A stretch of DNA of 64,000 bases from Steroidobacter agaridevorans. Its GTDB lineage: Bacteria; Pseudomonadota; Gammaproteobacteria; Steroidobacterales; Steroidobacteraceae. Each line of letters starts with the position of its first letter. The stretch's first letter is position 1. Position numbers and translations under genes: made by a program. The stretch spans positions 1 to 64,000 of the forward strand of contig NZ_BLJO01000004.1 in NCBI RefSeq assembly GCF_009932555.1, written 5' to 3'. This document shows positions 8,683-18,820 of the stretch, piece after piece. Under the pieces are notes generated by a model. The model was not told the DNA's origin, did no database searches, and saw only the letters and a program-made list of their open reading frames with translations.

Positions 8683-10017
8683 TCATCGGTCGGTACGCAA
8701 CAGCGCCGCCTGCGGGCGGCGCTCCATGCCTCGCATCGGTTGCAACCGCCAGTAGGTGAGCGAGCGCCACAACCATTCCGCGGGTCCATAACGGAAGTGC
8801 CGCAGCCACAGCGGGCTCCAGATCAGCTGTATCGCCCAGATCGCCGCAACCACGTAATACAACTCATGTCTCGCGAGCTGGCCGTACCAGGCGAGACCGG
8901 CGCCGGTAAAGATGAACAGGCACAACAAGCTTTGCGTCAGGTAGTTCGTCAGGGCCATCTGCCCGACGGCGGCAAAGGCGCGCGCTGCGTTCGCGAGCCA
9001 GGGCGTCCGGCAGATGATTGCAATCAGTCCGAGATGTCCGAGTGTCATCGGAATCCGGCCGAGATCGTAAGTAAGAAGGGCATTCATCATCGCTTCGGCC
9101 GAGAAGCCGCCACCCTCCAGTTCGCGGACCTCGGCGGCATTCACGATCAGTCCGATGGCGTAGCCGATCACAATCATCGCCAGGTAGGTGCGGTTCGAGC
9201 TCGCGCCCGTCAGCACGCCCCATTTCAATAGCGCCATGCCCAACAGCATCATGCCGAAGCACTCGACGATGCCGTGTCGAAAGAAGAACACGCTTTGCAT
9301 GAACCAGGTGTCGCCCCGAAGCACGGCGAAGGCGGACGCGTAGCTGTCACGGACGTTGGCGACATAGGCTTCCAGGTTCTCGCGCGCCGGTTGGAACTCG
9401 GCCTGCAGGGCGGCATAGGCATCGATGGCTTCCTGATCGCCGTCGGCCAGCGGCTCGCCCGCTGCCCGCCGTTCATTCGCCGCCTGTGCGAGCGCCTGCG
9501 TCTCATGGAAATCCAGCCACTCGCCGGCCGAGATCGCGGTCTGAAAGAACATGAACACGGCGGCGAGGATCAACAGGCGCTGTGGCGAGAGATCGCGGAA
9601 TACGAACAGCACCAGGCCGGCGAAGCCGTAATAGAACAGCACGTCGCCGCTCCATAACAGCACATAGCCATTGACCAACCCGAACACGATCAGCCACAGC
9701 GTGCGTCGAAAATACAAATCGGCCGGTCGCAGATCGTTGGCGCGTGCTGCGTGACGCTGTAGAAACAACAAAGCGCTGGTGCCGAACAGGAGCGTGAACA
9801 AGCCGCGCATCGTGCCTTCGAAGAACAGCGCCATGACGCGCCAGACGGCCAGATCGGTCGCTGAGTTGGCGCCCCAGACCGTCGGGTTGTCATAGGCATA
9901 CGGCAGCCCGAAGCCGGTGATATTCATCAGCAGGATGCCGAGCACGGCGATACCACGCATCGTATCGAGCATGCCGATGCGATGGTCGTCGGCTACGGCG
10001 GCGGGTTGGGAAGACAT
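8683..10017 (-). CDS. DUF418 multi-pass membrane protein
   Basis: A 444-residue inner-membrane protein of the YeiB/DUF418 family, of unknown biochemical role. It begins with the family opening IGMLDTMRGIAVLGILLMNI, which resembles acyltransferase-type heparan N-acetyltransferase folds. About ten hydrophobic segments are visible, and the DUF418 region (PMTLGHLGLIAIIC... MALTNYLTQSLLC) ends the protein. A GTG-started frame extends 29 residues upstream, but MSSQPAAV is preferred as the added residues look non-homologous. It converges on the PEP-CTERM gene six bases away. A 9-bp GC hairpin at 8702-8723, inside its last codons, may help end transcription. Confidence 0.9.
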   Translation of the reverse strand: MSSQPAAVADDHRIGMLDTMRGIAVLGILLMNITGFGLPYAYDNPTVWGANSATDLAVWRVMALFFEGTMRGLFTLLFGTSALLFLQRHAARANDLRPADLYFRRTLWLIVFGLVNGYVLLWSGDVLFYYGFAGLVLFVFRDLSPQRLLILAAVFMFFQTAISAGEWLDFHETQALAQAANERRAAGEPLADGDQEAIDAYAALQAEFQPARENLEAYVANVRDSYASAFAVLRGDTWFMQSVFFFRHGIVECFGMMLLGMALLKWGVLTGASSNRTYLAMIVIGYAIGLIVNAAEVRELEGGGFSAEAMMNALLTYDLGRIPMTLGHLGLIAIICRTPWLANAARAFAAVGQMALTNYLTQSLLCLFIFTGAGLAWYGQLARHELYYVVAAIWAIQLIWSPLWLRHFRYGPAEWLWRSLTYWRLQPMRGMERRPQAALLRTDR

Positions 10018-10136
10018 GACAGGGTTACGGTACCCCCGCGACGCTACGCCATAAAGCGGGTTTTGGGACTCGTGAGGCGCACCCGCGTCGGACGATTCCG
10101 GCACAATAGCGGCGTCGCCGTCCTTGGGAATCTCAC

Positions 10137-10739
10137 GTGAGCTTGCAGTTGTCCCCCGCGCTGATCATTTTCGTCGTCACCATCGCTACCAGTCTGGTCG
10201 GCCTGTTCGGCAATACCAAGGTCATCGAGCACTGCATCTTCCGGCCGTACTGGTTCCTGCGGCGTCGTCAGTACCACACCATCGTGACGAGCACCCTGGT
10301 GCACGGCGACCTGATGCACCTGATCTTCAACATGGTGACGTTCTGGGCGTTCGGCTTCCTGCTGGAGCGCGCGATCGGCTGGGTTCACTTCCTGACGTTA
10401 TATTTCGCCGGCATGCTGATCAGTCATGTCGGCACTTACATCAAACACAAGAGCGACCCCGAATACGCCAGCCTCGGCGCGTCCGGCGCGATCCTGGCAG
10501 TCCTGTTCGCGGCCATCGTGCTGTTTCCCGACAACTCGCTGTACATCATTCCCATCCCGGTGCCGATTCCGGCGCCGTTGTTCGGCATCGGTTTCCTCGC
10601 CTATAGCTGGTGGGCTTCGCGCAATCCCCAAGGTCGCATCAATCACGACGCTCATTTCACGGGCGCCATCACCGGCCTGGTATACGTCGCGCTGGTCGCG
10701 CCCGAGGCCTACCGCTATTTGTTAGCTAATTTACTGTGA
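10137..10739 (+). CDS. Rhomboid-family intramembrane serine protease
   Basis: A 200-residue membrane protease with six predicted hydrophobic segments. It has the rhomboid features: HGDLMHLIFNM (56-66) with His56 and Asn65, the nucleophile Ser116 in GASGA, and the catalytic His173 in HDAHFTG. It cleaves transmembrane segments of substrates in the inner membrane; the substrate is unknown. The start is GTG, with GGGA eight bases upstream. It is divergent from the DUF418 gene. Rhomboid and exosortase-type processing are unrelated systems, so proximity to the PEP-CTERM gene is not evidence of a link. Confidence 0.93.
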   Translation: MSLQLSPALIIFVVTIATSLVGLFGNTKVIEHCIFRPYWFLRRRQYHTIVTSTLVHGDLMHLIFNMVTFWAFGFLLERAIGWVHFLTLYFAGMLISHVGTYIKHKSDPEYASLGASGAILAVLFAAIVLFPDNSLYIIPIPVPIPAPLFGIGFLAYSWWASRNPQGRINHDAHFTGAITGLVYVALVAPEAYRYLLANLL

Positions 10740-10835
10740 CGTTTACTGCGACGTTTTCGAGTTCGCGGCATTCGTTGTATACGCGCAAATCATTGCGCTG
10801 CACTATGAGGTGATGCGAAAAAGCGGCAGCGGAAA

Positions 10836-10888
10836 AGTATGCAATCCAAGCAGATGCATACTGCTATAGACGTTCAGTATATAGACGT
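10836..10888. promoter_or_regulatory. Inverted repeat plus direct repeats before a two-TonB-receptor operon
   Basis: AGTATGCA and TGCATACT form a perfect 8-bp inverted repeat separated by 11 bp (10836-10862). The arms' first bases are 19 bp apart, nearly two helical turns, which suits a dimeric regulator. TATAGACGT follows twice (10865 and 10880), 15 bp apart. The block ends about 58 bp before the receptor start codon. The bound protein is unknown. Confidence 0.5.
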
Positions 10889-10946
10889 ATTGGCGTTGCC
10901 ATGATCGGTGTTACGTTCCGACCTTCTCCCAGCGGAGGTCACGATC

Positions 10947-13895
10947 ATGGAAAGAAGAAAGATCGATCGTTGGAGCGCCCGTCATTTGTCCGCAACGGCC
11001 AGCGTGTGTGTTGCCCAGGCAACACTCATGGTGTGCGCCAGCTCGGCTTGGGCCGGGGAACAGCCCGAAGAAGTCGTCGTCACCGGTTCGCGCATTCGCC
11101 AGAATCCGGTGGAAAGCGTCGCGCCATTGCAGACGGCCACCGCGGCGGATATCGATCGCAGCGGTGAAATCTCGGTAGCCGATTATTTGCAGCGATTGCC
11201 CATCTCGGGCTCGGCCATCAATCGTTCCAACAACTCCAGCGGCAATCTTGGCTTTCCACCGGACGGCGGCGGCATCGGCGCCGGCGCGAGCGAGATCGAT
11301 CTGCGCTATCTCGGTGCCAAACGCGTGCTGGTCCTGGTCGACGGCAAACGTTGGGTGCGCGGCTCGTCGGCGAGCGGCGTGTCCGGTTCAGTCGATCTGA
11401 ACACGGTGCCGACCGCGGCCATCGAGCGCATCGAAGTGCTACAGGACGGCGCGTCGCCGATCTATGGATCGGATGCGATTGCCGGCGTGGTCAACATCAT
11501 CACTCGCTCCGATTTCAGCGGCGCCGGTTTCGAGACGAACCAGGGAATGTTCGATGAAGGCGACGGTTACACTCAGGACTACAGTGTTTCTTTTGGCGCC
11601 GGCGCCGAGCGCAGTCGCGCCTTCTTTGCCGCGAGCTACTCGCGGCAGGACGCGGTGTTCTCGAAAGACCGCGAGTTGTCGCGCGAGGTTATTTTTGGAG
11701 CGCCTCCCGGAGTCGGTGGCAGCTCGGGCACGCCGCAAGGACGCTACATCTTCCTCGACCCACGCGGTGACGTGGACGGCGATGGCGATCCCGATGTCAT
11801 CAATCTCGCGCTCAACACCGGTGCGCTCAACGATGGCACGACGCTGCCGGCTTACGATCCAAACAATCCCGCCAGCGGCGACTTTCATGAGTTCGGCACG
11901 GCGGACCGTTTCAACTTCCGGCCGTACAATTATCTGGTGACGCCGAACCGGCGCGTGAACCTGTTCGGCAAGGCCGAATACGATGTTGCGGACAACGTGC
12001 TGGTCCGCTTCACGGCGGCGTACACCAATCGCAAGTCGAGCAACCAGGCGGCGCCGAATCCGCTGTTCCTCGGCTCCGATGCCGGCTCCGGCTTCTACTT
12101 CGACAATATCTTCATTCCGGCCGACCAGCGTTACAACCCGTTCGGCATCGATCTGGATGGCACCGACAATCTGATCACGATCGGCCGGCGTCCGCTGGAG
12201 GCCGGGCCGCGCATCTTCGATCAAACCGTCGACACCTGGATGGTGTCCGGCACGTTGAGCGGCGACCTGCAGTTCGGCAACAAGCCGTTGTTCTGGGATG
12301 TGAGTTTGAACTGGGGGCGCAACAACGCTTCACAGCAGGGTCACAACATATTCAATTCGCGCAAGACCGCGCTGGCGCTCGGGCCGGAGGCTGCCTGTCT
12401 GGCCGTGCCCGGCTGCGTGCCATTCAATATTTTTGGCGGTCAGGGCGCGAACGGCGAGGGCAGCATCACGCCGGAGATGCTCGGATGGGCAACGTTCACG
12501 CAGAGCGATCAGAGCGAGCAGGAGCTGAATGACGTCATCGCGAACGTCAGCGGCGACTTGTTCGATCTGCCGGCCGGTGCATTCGCGTACGCAGTGGGCT
12601 TCGAATATCGCAAGGAGTCCGGCTCGTTCACGCCAGACGCCGCGGTACAGGCAGGAGAGACTGCCGACGTGCCGGCGCAACCGACGGATGGTCAGACGCG
12701 AGTACGCGAAGCCTATCTCGAGTTGCGCGCGCCGGTGCTGGCGGAGGTGCCGGCGTTCAAACGGCTGGAGTTGTCGGCGGCAGTGCGTTACTCCGACTAC
12801 GACAACATCGGCAGCGACAACGTTCTGAAGGGTGGCATCTACTGGCGCGTCATCGACGATCTGGCGTTGCGCGCCAGCTACTCCGAAGGCTTCCGGGCGC
12901 CGAACATCGGTGAGTTGTTCAATAGCGGCTCGCGCTTCGACAGCAACATCAACGATCCCTGCTCCAATTATCTGGCCAACCCCTCGGCGACGGTGCGGAC
13001 CAATTGCGCGGCGCTGGGCGTGCCGACCTCGTTCACGCAGATCAACCAGCAGATCAGCGTGCAGACCGGCGGCAACGAAGAGCTGCAGCCCGAGACGTCG
13101 GAAACGATCAACATCGGTTTCGCGTACAACCCGTCGTGGGCCGAGAATGCCGACTGGATCGACCAGCTCACCTTCGACGTCAATTACTACGACATCAAGC
13201 TCGAGGACGCGATCCAGGCGTTGTCGGCGCAGAGTCAGCTGACCAATTGTGTGAACACACTCACGCCGTTGTTCTGCGATGGCATCGTGCGCGGACCGGG
13301 CGGATCGATCACCGCGTTCGCCAATCAGCTCACCAACATCGGCCGCATCGAAACCGACGGCTTCGACTGGACGGTACTGCTCGCGACGTCCGAGGGCAGC
13401 TTCGGCTCGTTCCGTTTCCAATGGGCGAACACTTACCTCGCCGGCTACAAGGAGTTCACGTTGGGCACCAACGGACTGGTAGCCACCGAGCGTGCCGGCA
13501 TCGAAGTCGGATCGCCGACGCGCGGCTATGTGCGCTACAAGTCCACGCTCGCCGTCGACTGGCTGTTCCATGACTTCATCACCTCGCTGACGCTGCGCTA
13601 TCTGAGCGATCTCACCGAGATCTGCCCCGGTACGCTGGTCGATGCCGGTGTGCCAGAGGTGTGTTCCGACCCGGTGAACCTGACCAACGAGATGAAAAGC
13701 AAGGTCTTCACCGACCTGCAGCTGAGCTGGACGCCAGCGGTCTTCGATCAACAATTGCAGGTGGCCATCGGCGTCAACAACGTCCTCGACGAAGATCCTC
13801 CGCCGTGCCTGAGCTGCGATTTGAACAACTACGACGGCACGCTCTACCCGGTGCCCGGCAGGTATTTCCATGCCCGAGCCGCGCTCAAGTTCTGA
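10947..13895 (+). CDS. TonB-dependent receptor (large, about 980 residues)
   Basis: A 982-residue outer-membrane receptor. The start MERRKIDRW is chosen for its GGAGG eight bases upstream; the signal peptide runs to about 36. The mature protein opens [17 protein letters not shown], a TonB-box and plug opening common in Xanthomonadales receptors, followed by a plug with [13 protein letters not shown] and [20 protein letters not shown]. The barrel ends in RAALKF, the expected C-terminal aromatic. Paired cysteines ([19 protein letters not shown]) suggest loop disulfides. A second receptor starts 32 bp later in the same operon. The substrate is unknown; this subclass is often linked to peptides or sugars. 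Confidence 0.95.
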   Translation: MERRKIDRWSARHLSATASVCVAQATLMVCASSAWAGEQPEEVVVTGSRIRQNPVESVAPLQTATAADIDRSGEISVADYLQRLPISGSAINRSNNSSGNLGFPPDGGGIGAGASEIDLRYLGAKRVLVLVDGKRWVRGSSASGVSGSVDLNTVPTAAIERIEVLQDGASPIYGSDAIAGVVNIITRSDFSGAGFETNQGMFDEGDGYTQDYSVSFGAGAERSRAFFAASYSRQDAVFSKDRELSREVIFGAPPGVGGSSGTPQGRYIFLDPRGDVDGDGDPDVINLALNTGALNDGTTLPAYDPNNPASGDFHEFGTADRFNFRPYNYLVTPNRRVNLFGKAEYDVADNVLVRFTAAYTNRKSSNQAAPNPLFLGSDAGSGFYFDNIFIPADQRYNPFGIDLDGTDNLITIGRRPLEAGPRIFDQTVDTWMVSGTLSGDLQFGNKPLFWDVSLNWGRNNASQQGHNIFNSRKTALALGPEAACLAVPGCVPFNIFGGQGANGEGSITPEMLGWATFTQSDQSEQELNDVIANVSGDLFDLPAGAFAYAVGFEYRKESGSFTPDAAVQAGETADVPAQPTDGQTRVREAYLELRAPVLAEVPAFKRLELSAAVRYSDYDNIGSDNVLKGGIYWRVIDDLALRASYSEGFRAPNIGELFNSGSRFDSNINDPCSNYLANPSATVRTNCAALGVPTSFTQINQQISVQTGGNEELQPETSETINIGFAYNPSWAENADWIDQLTFDVNYYDIKLEDAIQALSAQSQLTNCVNTLTPLFCDGIVRGPGGSITAFANQLTNIGRIETDGFDWTVLLATSEGSFGSFRFQWANTYLAGYKEFTLGTNGLVATERAGIEVGSPTRGYVRYKSTLAVDWLFHDFITSLTLRYLSDLTEICPGTLVDAGVPEVCSDPVNLTNEMKSKVFTDLQLSWTPAVFDQQLQVAIGVNNVLDEDPPPCLSCDLNNYDGTLYPVPGRYFHARAALKF

Positions 13896-13927
13896 GCGCG
13901 GCCGTTTCGACAATCTGGGAGGATCCA

Positions 13928-16342
13928 ATGAGCAAGCACAATGACGTGATCTTGATCGCGATCGCTTCTGCACTGGGATTGGCGATGACGCCGCGAAGCG
14001 CGGCAGCAGCCACGCCCGCAGCAGCCGACACGAATATTCTGGACACCATCGTCGTCACCGCGCAGAAGCGCGAAACGGCTTTGCAGGACGTGCCGTTTTC
14101 CGTCGCGGCCGCGAGCGAGACGCAGATCCGCAACTCCGGTTCCGACAACATCGTCGACCTGTCGCGCAACTTCGCGGGGTTGACCATCACCGATCTCGGG
14201 CCCGGCCAGAGCCAGGTGGCGATTCGCGGCATCAGCGCCGGACAGGTGGTGCGCGATCAGCCGGGCGTGAAGGAATCCGTCGGCGTCTATCTCGACGAGT
14301 CGGCGATCTCGGTCGCGCTGTTCACGCCCGATCTGGATCTGTTCGATCTGGAGCGCTTCGAAGTGCTGCGCGGCCCGCAAGGAACCTTGTTCGGCGCGGG
14401 CTCGTCGGCGGGCACAGTGCGTTACATCACGCGTCAGCCGAAGTTGGGTGAGTTCGAAGGCGCGGTCGAAGTGGGTGGCTATACCGGCACCGATGCCGAT
14501 TGGGGCGGCGCCATCAAGGGCATGATCAATGCGCCCATGGGACAGACCACGGCACTGCGACTGGTCGGCTACTACAACGAGCAGGCCGGCTTTATCGATT
14601 CATTCTATCCCGGTCGCGCCGTCCGGGAGGATGTCAACAGCGGTGAGAAGAGCGGCGCCCGCGTCGCGCTGCTCATCCAGCCCAGCGAGCAGATTGCCAT
14701 CACGCCGCGCATTGTTTATCAGAAGCTGGAGACGGACGGGTATCCCCGCATCGACGTCTATAACATTCTCGGCAACCCCTACACGACGACCGAGCCGCCG
14801 GTGAATCCCGGCGAGCGTGGTCAGGTCACGCAGATCCGCGAAGGCATCGACGACGAGCTCACGCTTGCCGATCTGAAGATGGAATTCGGTCTCGGCGGCG
14901 TCACGCTGACTTCCGTGAGTTCCTACACCGACCGCGATCTGACGGTGCTGCGCGATGCGAGCCAGCTGAGCGGCAGCGTCACATTGACATTCAGCGGCAT
15001 AGCCGAAATTCCCGTGACCTCGGCGGACGTGCGCCTGAACTCGCCCCTCTACGATGTGACTTCGCTCAAAGCGTTCAGTCAGGAACTGCGGCTCGCTTCC
15101 GACGGAGGCGGTTCTTTCGAATGGCTGGTCGGCGCCTTCTATCAGGACATCGATCGCGACTACGGGCAGAGCCTGCCGACGCCCGGCTACGATGCCTTGC
15201 TCACGCGCTTGGGATTCCCGACCAGCGCCGGCTTCAATGCGCCGCCCGATACGCCTTATTTCTCGAATGTGCCTTACAGCTTCCGGCAGTACGCGGTGTT
15301 CGGTGAAGGCACAATGCACTTCAACGAGCAGTGGAGCTTGACCGGCGGACTGCGCTACTACGATTTCAAGGAAGACCGGACCCTGACCTTCGCCGGTGCG
15401 TTCGCGGACTTGGGCTACACGAACCAGCCGGGCTCGACCGACTCGGACGGCTTTTCGCCGCGCGTGATTCTTTCTTTCGAGCCGGACGACGATGTGTTGC
15501 TCACGGCGCAGGTGGCACGCGGGTTCCGTTTGGGCGGCATCAACGACCCGCTCAACGTCTCGCTTTGCACTCCTGACGATCGCGTGACCTACGGCGGTCA
15601 GCCGACGTTCGGGGACGAGAAAGTGCTGAACTACGAGCTGGGCGCGAAGACGCTGCTGGCCGACCGGCGAGTCACGTTGAACGCTTCGGTGTTCTATTCC
15701 GATATCGACGATCTGCAAGTGATCGCCGACGCCGGCTCCTGCTCGTCGCGCATCGTGCTCAACGCCCAGGCCGAGGCGCTAGGCGCAGAAGTGGAACTAT
15801 ATGCGCGGCCCGATGAGCACTGGGACTTCGGGTTGTCGGCGACCTATGTACAGGCAGAGATCACCGAGTCGCGGCTGAATGCGAGCGGCGTGCCGATCGC
15901 GGGCATTCGCGACGGCAACCGGCTGCCGACGTCGCCGGAGTTTCAGGCAGCGGCCAGCGTTACATACAACTGGGCGTTCTCGACGGCGTTGGATGGATTC
16001 GTGAACCTTACTTTCCAGCACGTGGGCTCGTCCTACACACAGCTGGCGGACCAGGAACCGACGACCGGTTGCGTGGGTTGTGCCGGAGCGCCGGGCTTCT
16101 TCCCGTTCGGCGACCCGACGATCTCCCAGTTCACCTTCGATCCGGAGCTGCCCAGCTACGATCTGGGCAATTTTCGCTTCGGCGTGAAGTCGGAGGTGTG
16201 GGAGGCGGCGGCGTATGTGAACAATGTGTCGGACGAACGTGCGTTCCTGTCGTTGGATCGCGAGCGTGGCTTTCGCGCCCGCGTCGGTTATCTGACCAAC
16301 ATGCCGAGGACTTACGGCGTGTCGTTGCGGATGAACTTCTGA
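13928..16342 (+). CDS. TonB-dependent receptor
   Basis: An 804-residue receptor of a different subclass from its upstream partner. Signal peptide to about 29, TonB box TIVVTAQKRE, plug with VPFSVAAAS, QVAIRGISAG and FEVLRGPQGTLFGAGSSAGTVRYIT. The barrel ends in SLRMNF. The frame is open far upstream, but GGGAGG seven bases before the ATG and the signal peptide fix this start. This IPR (VAIRGI) type is the most expanded class in sphingomonads and related oligotrophs. Two receptors in tandem may serve related ligands. The DUF885 lipoprotein gene follows after 114 bp. Confidence 0.95.
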   Translation: MSKHNDVILIAIASALGLAMTPRSAAAATPAAADTNILDTIVVTAQKRETALQDVPFSVAAASETQIRNSGSDNIVDLSRNFAGLTITDLGPGQSQVAIRGISAGQVVRDQPGVKESVGVYLDESAISVALFTPDLDLFDLERFEVLRGPQGTLFGAGSSAGTVRYITRQPKLGEFEGAVEVGGYTGTDADWGGAIKGMINAPMGQTTALRLVGYYNEQAGFIDSFYPGRAVREDVNSGEKSGARVALLIQPSEQIAITPRIVYQKLETDGYPRIDVYNILGNPYTTTEPPVNPGERGQVTQIREGIDDELTLADLKMEFGLGGVTLTSVSSYTDRDLTVLRDASQLSGSVTLTFSGIAEIPVTSADVRLNSPLYDVTSLKAFSQELRLASDGGGSFEWLVGAFYQDIDRDYGQSLPTPGYDALLTRLGFPTSAGFNAPPDTPYFSNVPYSFRQYAVFGEGTMHFNEQWSLTGGLRYYDFKEDRTLTFAGAFADLGYTNQPGSTDSDGFSPRVILSFEPDDDVLLTAQVARGFRLGGINDPLNVSLCTPDDRVTYGGQPTFGDEKVLNYELGAKTLLADRRVTLNASVFYSDIDDLQVIADAGSCSSRIVLNAQAEALGAEVELYARPDEHWDFGLSATYVQAEITESRLNASGVPIAGIRDGNRLPTSPEFQAAASVTYNWAFSTALDGFVNLTFQHVGSSYTQLADQEPTTGCVGCAGAPGFFPFGDPTISQFTFDPELPSYDLGNFRFGVKSEVWEAAAYVNNVSDERAFLSLDRERGFRARVGYLTNMPRTYGVSLRMNF

Positions 16343-16374
16343 ACCTGCGTAAATATTGCCTAACTCGTTTCGCT

Positions 16375-16399
16375 GGACGCCGGCTGCCCGCCGGCGTCC
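16375..16399 (+). terminator. GC-rich hairpin between TonB receptor and DUF885 genes
   Basis: A perfect 10-bp stem (GGACGCCGGC with GCCGGCGTCC) and a 5-nt loop, 32 bp after the receptor stop. No T tract follows, so it may attenuate or stabilise RNA rather than terminate. A second dyad, TGAGCGG with CCGCTCA, lies at 16414-16436. Confidence 0.4.
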
Positions 16400-16456
16400 C
16401 CCAGTACCGGCGTTGAGCGGGTATCATCGCCGCTCATCTTTCGCCGAGGATTGGGA

Positions 16457-18196
16457 ATGTCAGGTCTACGTCGCACCCTGTGCGTCATCACGATGCTGGC
16501 CGCGCTGGCCGGCTGCGATCGCTCGCCCAAGCCGAATGCTCGAGCCACCGAGCCGCCGGCGCCGGTCGTCAACGTCGAGTGGACCAAGTACGTCGATGAG
16601 TTCGTCGACGGCTACTTCCGCGCTCATCCCAGTTTTGCGGTGGCGCAGGGCAAACACGAGTTCGATGGCCAGATGCCGGACTGGAGCGCCGAGGGCATCA
16701 AGAAAGAGATCGCGCGACTCGAGCAGATGCGCGCCAAGGCAGTCGGCTTCAAAGACGACAGCCTGATGCCAGAGGAACGGTTTCAGCGCGACTACGTCGT
16801 GAGCCGCATCGATAACGATTTGTTCGCGCTGCGCGACATGCGCCAGCCTTTCACCAACCCGGCCTGGTACTTCGACTCCGGTTTGGATCCGAGCACCTAT
16901 GTCACGACGCCGTATGCACCCGCGGATCAGCGGGCGCGCGCATTCATCGCCTATGTGAAGCAGGTGCCGAACGCGCTGGAGCAGATCAAAGCGAATCTGC
17001 AACTGCCGTTGCCGCGGACCTTCATCGATTTCGGCGTCGCGAGCTTCGGCGGCTTCGTGGATTTTTATCGCAACGATGTGCCGCAGGCGTTCGCGGAAAT
17101 ACCCGACGATCTGAAGAAAGAACTGACCGCCGCGATCGAGCCCGCCGCGGTGGCGATGGAGGATTTCGCAAAGTGGCTGGAATCGCAGCGTGCGACGGCC
17201 AACGACAATTACGCGCTTGGCCCCGAGCGCTTCGCGGCCATGTTGCGAATGACGGAGAACGTCGATGTGCCCCTGGAAAAGATCGAGGCAATCGGTCGCG
17301 CCGATCTGGAGCGCAACCTGTCTGCGCTCAATGAAGCGTGCAAGGCGTTCGCGCCGGGCGCGAAGATCGAGGAGTGCGTCGCTCGCGTGAAGGCCGACAA
17401 GCCCGAGGGCGGCGCCGTCGCGGGGGCGCGAGCCCAGCTCGAGACCATCAAGAAGTACATTCTGGATCACGACATCGTCAGCATTCCGGGCACCGAGGAA
17501 GCGAAGGTCGAAGCAGCGCCGGCGTATCGACGCCAGAACTTCGCGTACATCAACATTCCCGGGCCGTTCGAGAAGGAACTGCCTTCGGTCTACTACATCG
17601 CGCCGCCGGATCCGAAGTGGTCCAAAGCGGAGCAGGACGAGTACATCCCCGGCAAGGCCGATCTGCTGTTCACTTCGATTCATGAAGTGTGGCCGGGCCA
17701 CTTCCTGCAGTTCCTGCATTCGAATCGTTCGCCGTGGCGATTTGGTCAGTTATTCGTCGGCTACGCCTTCGCCGAAGGCTGGGCCCATTACGGCGAAGAG
17801 CTGATGATCGAGCATGGCATCGCGGCCACCGAGCCGGAGCTGCACATCGGCCAGTTGCTGAACGCGCTGCTGCGGAACGTGCGTTACATGTGCGCAATCG
17901 GACTGCACACGCAAGGCATGACCGTTGCCCAGTGCGAACAGATGTTCAAGGAGAAGGCGTTTCAGGATGCAGGCAATGCGCGACAACAGGCGGCGCGCGG
18001 CACTTACGATCCCGGTTATCTGAATTACACGCTGGGCAAGCTCATGATCCGCAAGCTGCGTGACGACTGGTCCGGCAGTCGCGGCGGACGCGAGGCGTGG
18101 AAGCTGTTCAACGACGAGTTCCTGTCGTACGGCGGTCCGCCGATTCCGCTGGTGCGCTCGCAGATGATGCCGGGGCCGGCGGGCGAGCTGTTTTGA
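16457..18196 (+). CDS. DUF885 family lipoprotein (putative metallopeptidase)
   Basis: A 579-residue protein with a lipobox LAGC (lipid on Cys20), so membrane-anchored, probably periplasmic. It carries the DUF885 signatures HEVWPGH (409-415) and EGWAHYGEE (440-448), which resemble a zinc-peptidase HExxxxH...E site. Characterised relatives are few. The ATG at this start has GAGGA six bases upstream; a TTG codon six bases earlier is less likely. It follows two TonB receptors in the same direction, so breakdown of an imported peptide-like ligand is a reasonable inference, not shown. The hairpins upstream could separate its expression from the receptors. Confidence 0.9.
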   Translation: MSGLRRTLCVITMLAALAGCDRSPKPNARATEPPAPVVNVEWTKYVDEFVDGYFRAHPSFAVAQGKHEFDGQMPDWSAEGIKKEIARLEQMRAKAVGFKDDSLMPEERFQRDYVVSRIDNDLFALRDMRQPFTNPAWYFDSGLDPSTYVTTPYAPADQRARAFIAYVKQVPNALEQIKANLQLPLPRTFIDFGVASFGGFVDFYRNDVPQAFAEIPDDLKKELTAAIEPAAVAMEDFAKWLESQRATANDNYALGPERFAAMLRMTENVDVPLEKIEAIGRADLERNLSALNEACKAFAPGAKIEECVARVKADKPEGGAVAGARAQLETIKKYILDHDIVSIPGTEEAKVEAAPAYRRQNFAYINIPGPFEKELPSVYYIAPPDPKWSKAEQDEYIPGKADLLFTSIHEVWPGHFLQFLHSNRSPWRFGQLFVGYAFAEGWAHYGEELMIEHGIAATEPELHIGQLLNALLRNVRYMCAIGLHTQGMTVAQCEQMFKEKAFQDAGNARQQAARGTYDPGYLNYTLGKLMIRKLRDDWSGSRGGREAWKLFNDEFLSYGGPPIPLVRSQMMPGPAGELF

Positions 18197-18202
18197 GGTC
18201 GC

Positions 18203-18676
18203 CTACTTCGAGGTGGACAGCGCGCGCAGGTCCCGTGACATCTTGATCGCGTCTTCGAGGCCGCTGTAGTAGCCATCGACGCGATCGGTCTCGCGGTAGC
18301 CCAGCCTTGCGTAGAAATGGCGCGCCTCACGCTTGATGGCGCGCACTTCCAGCCGCACCAGGAACAGGCCGGCGACCATCGCCGTCTCCTCCACCCACTG
18401 CACCATGCGCCGGCCGATGCCTTGCCGGCGATATTCGTCCGCGACGCCCAGCAATGCGATGTGCGCCGACTCGTCGCCGTACTGGGCGAGGATGAATCCG
18501 GCCAGACGATTCTGATCGCGCGCAATCACGGCAGCGCTTTCGCGCTGGCGCATCAGGCTGGCTACGCGCCGGGGCGTCCAGCTCCAGGGCAGGTCGGCTT
18601 CGATCAGGTCGCGCGACAGGTGGGCAATGGCAGGTGCATCCCCCATGCGCGCTGGACCAAGAGTGACGGTGCTCAT
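18203..18676 (-). CDS. GNAT-family N-acetyltransferase
   Basis: A 157-residue acetyl-CoA-dependent acetyltransferase. The core shows the acetyl-CoA-binding loop RRQGIGRRMVQ (a Q/RxxGxG/A match), a beta-4 strand IALLGVADEYR before it, and HFYARLGYRETD near the end, as in RimI-like enzymes. The longer open frame adds 74 residues of poor quality, so MSTVTLGPARMGDAP is taken as the start. It converges on the DUF885 gene with six bases between the stops. The substrate cannot be inferred. Confidence 0.9.
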   Translation of the reverse strand: MSTVTLGPARMGDAPAIAHLSRDLIEADLPWSWTPRRVASLMRQRESAAVIARDQNRLAGFILAQYGDESAHIALLGVADEYRRQGIGRRMVQWVEETAMVAGLFLVRLEVRAIKREARHFYARLGYRETDRVDGYYSGLEDAIKMSRDLRALSTSK

Positions 18677-18820
18677 CGGTGTCGATAGTAACCAAATCCG
18701 GCGCGGCTGAAAGCCGCCGGGACTCTCAATTGGGCATTCCTGCAGGTTGTTCGCGTTCAGGTGGGGATGTGGTTTCGGCGCCGTGACGCGGCCGGCGGCT
18801 GGCAAAGAAATATTTGCTCT

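Noticed and set aside
12330-13973. 547-codon minus-strand frame within a TonB receptor
   Set aside because: Antisense to a well-supported receptor; Arg/Val-rich composition and no recognisable domain.
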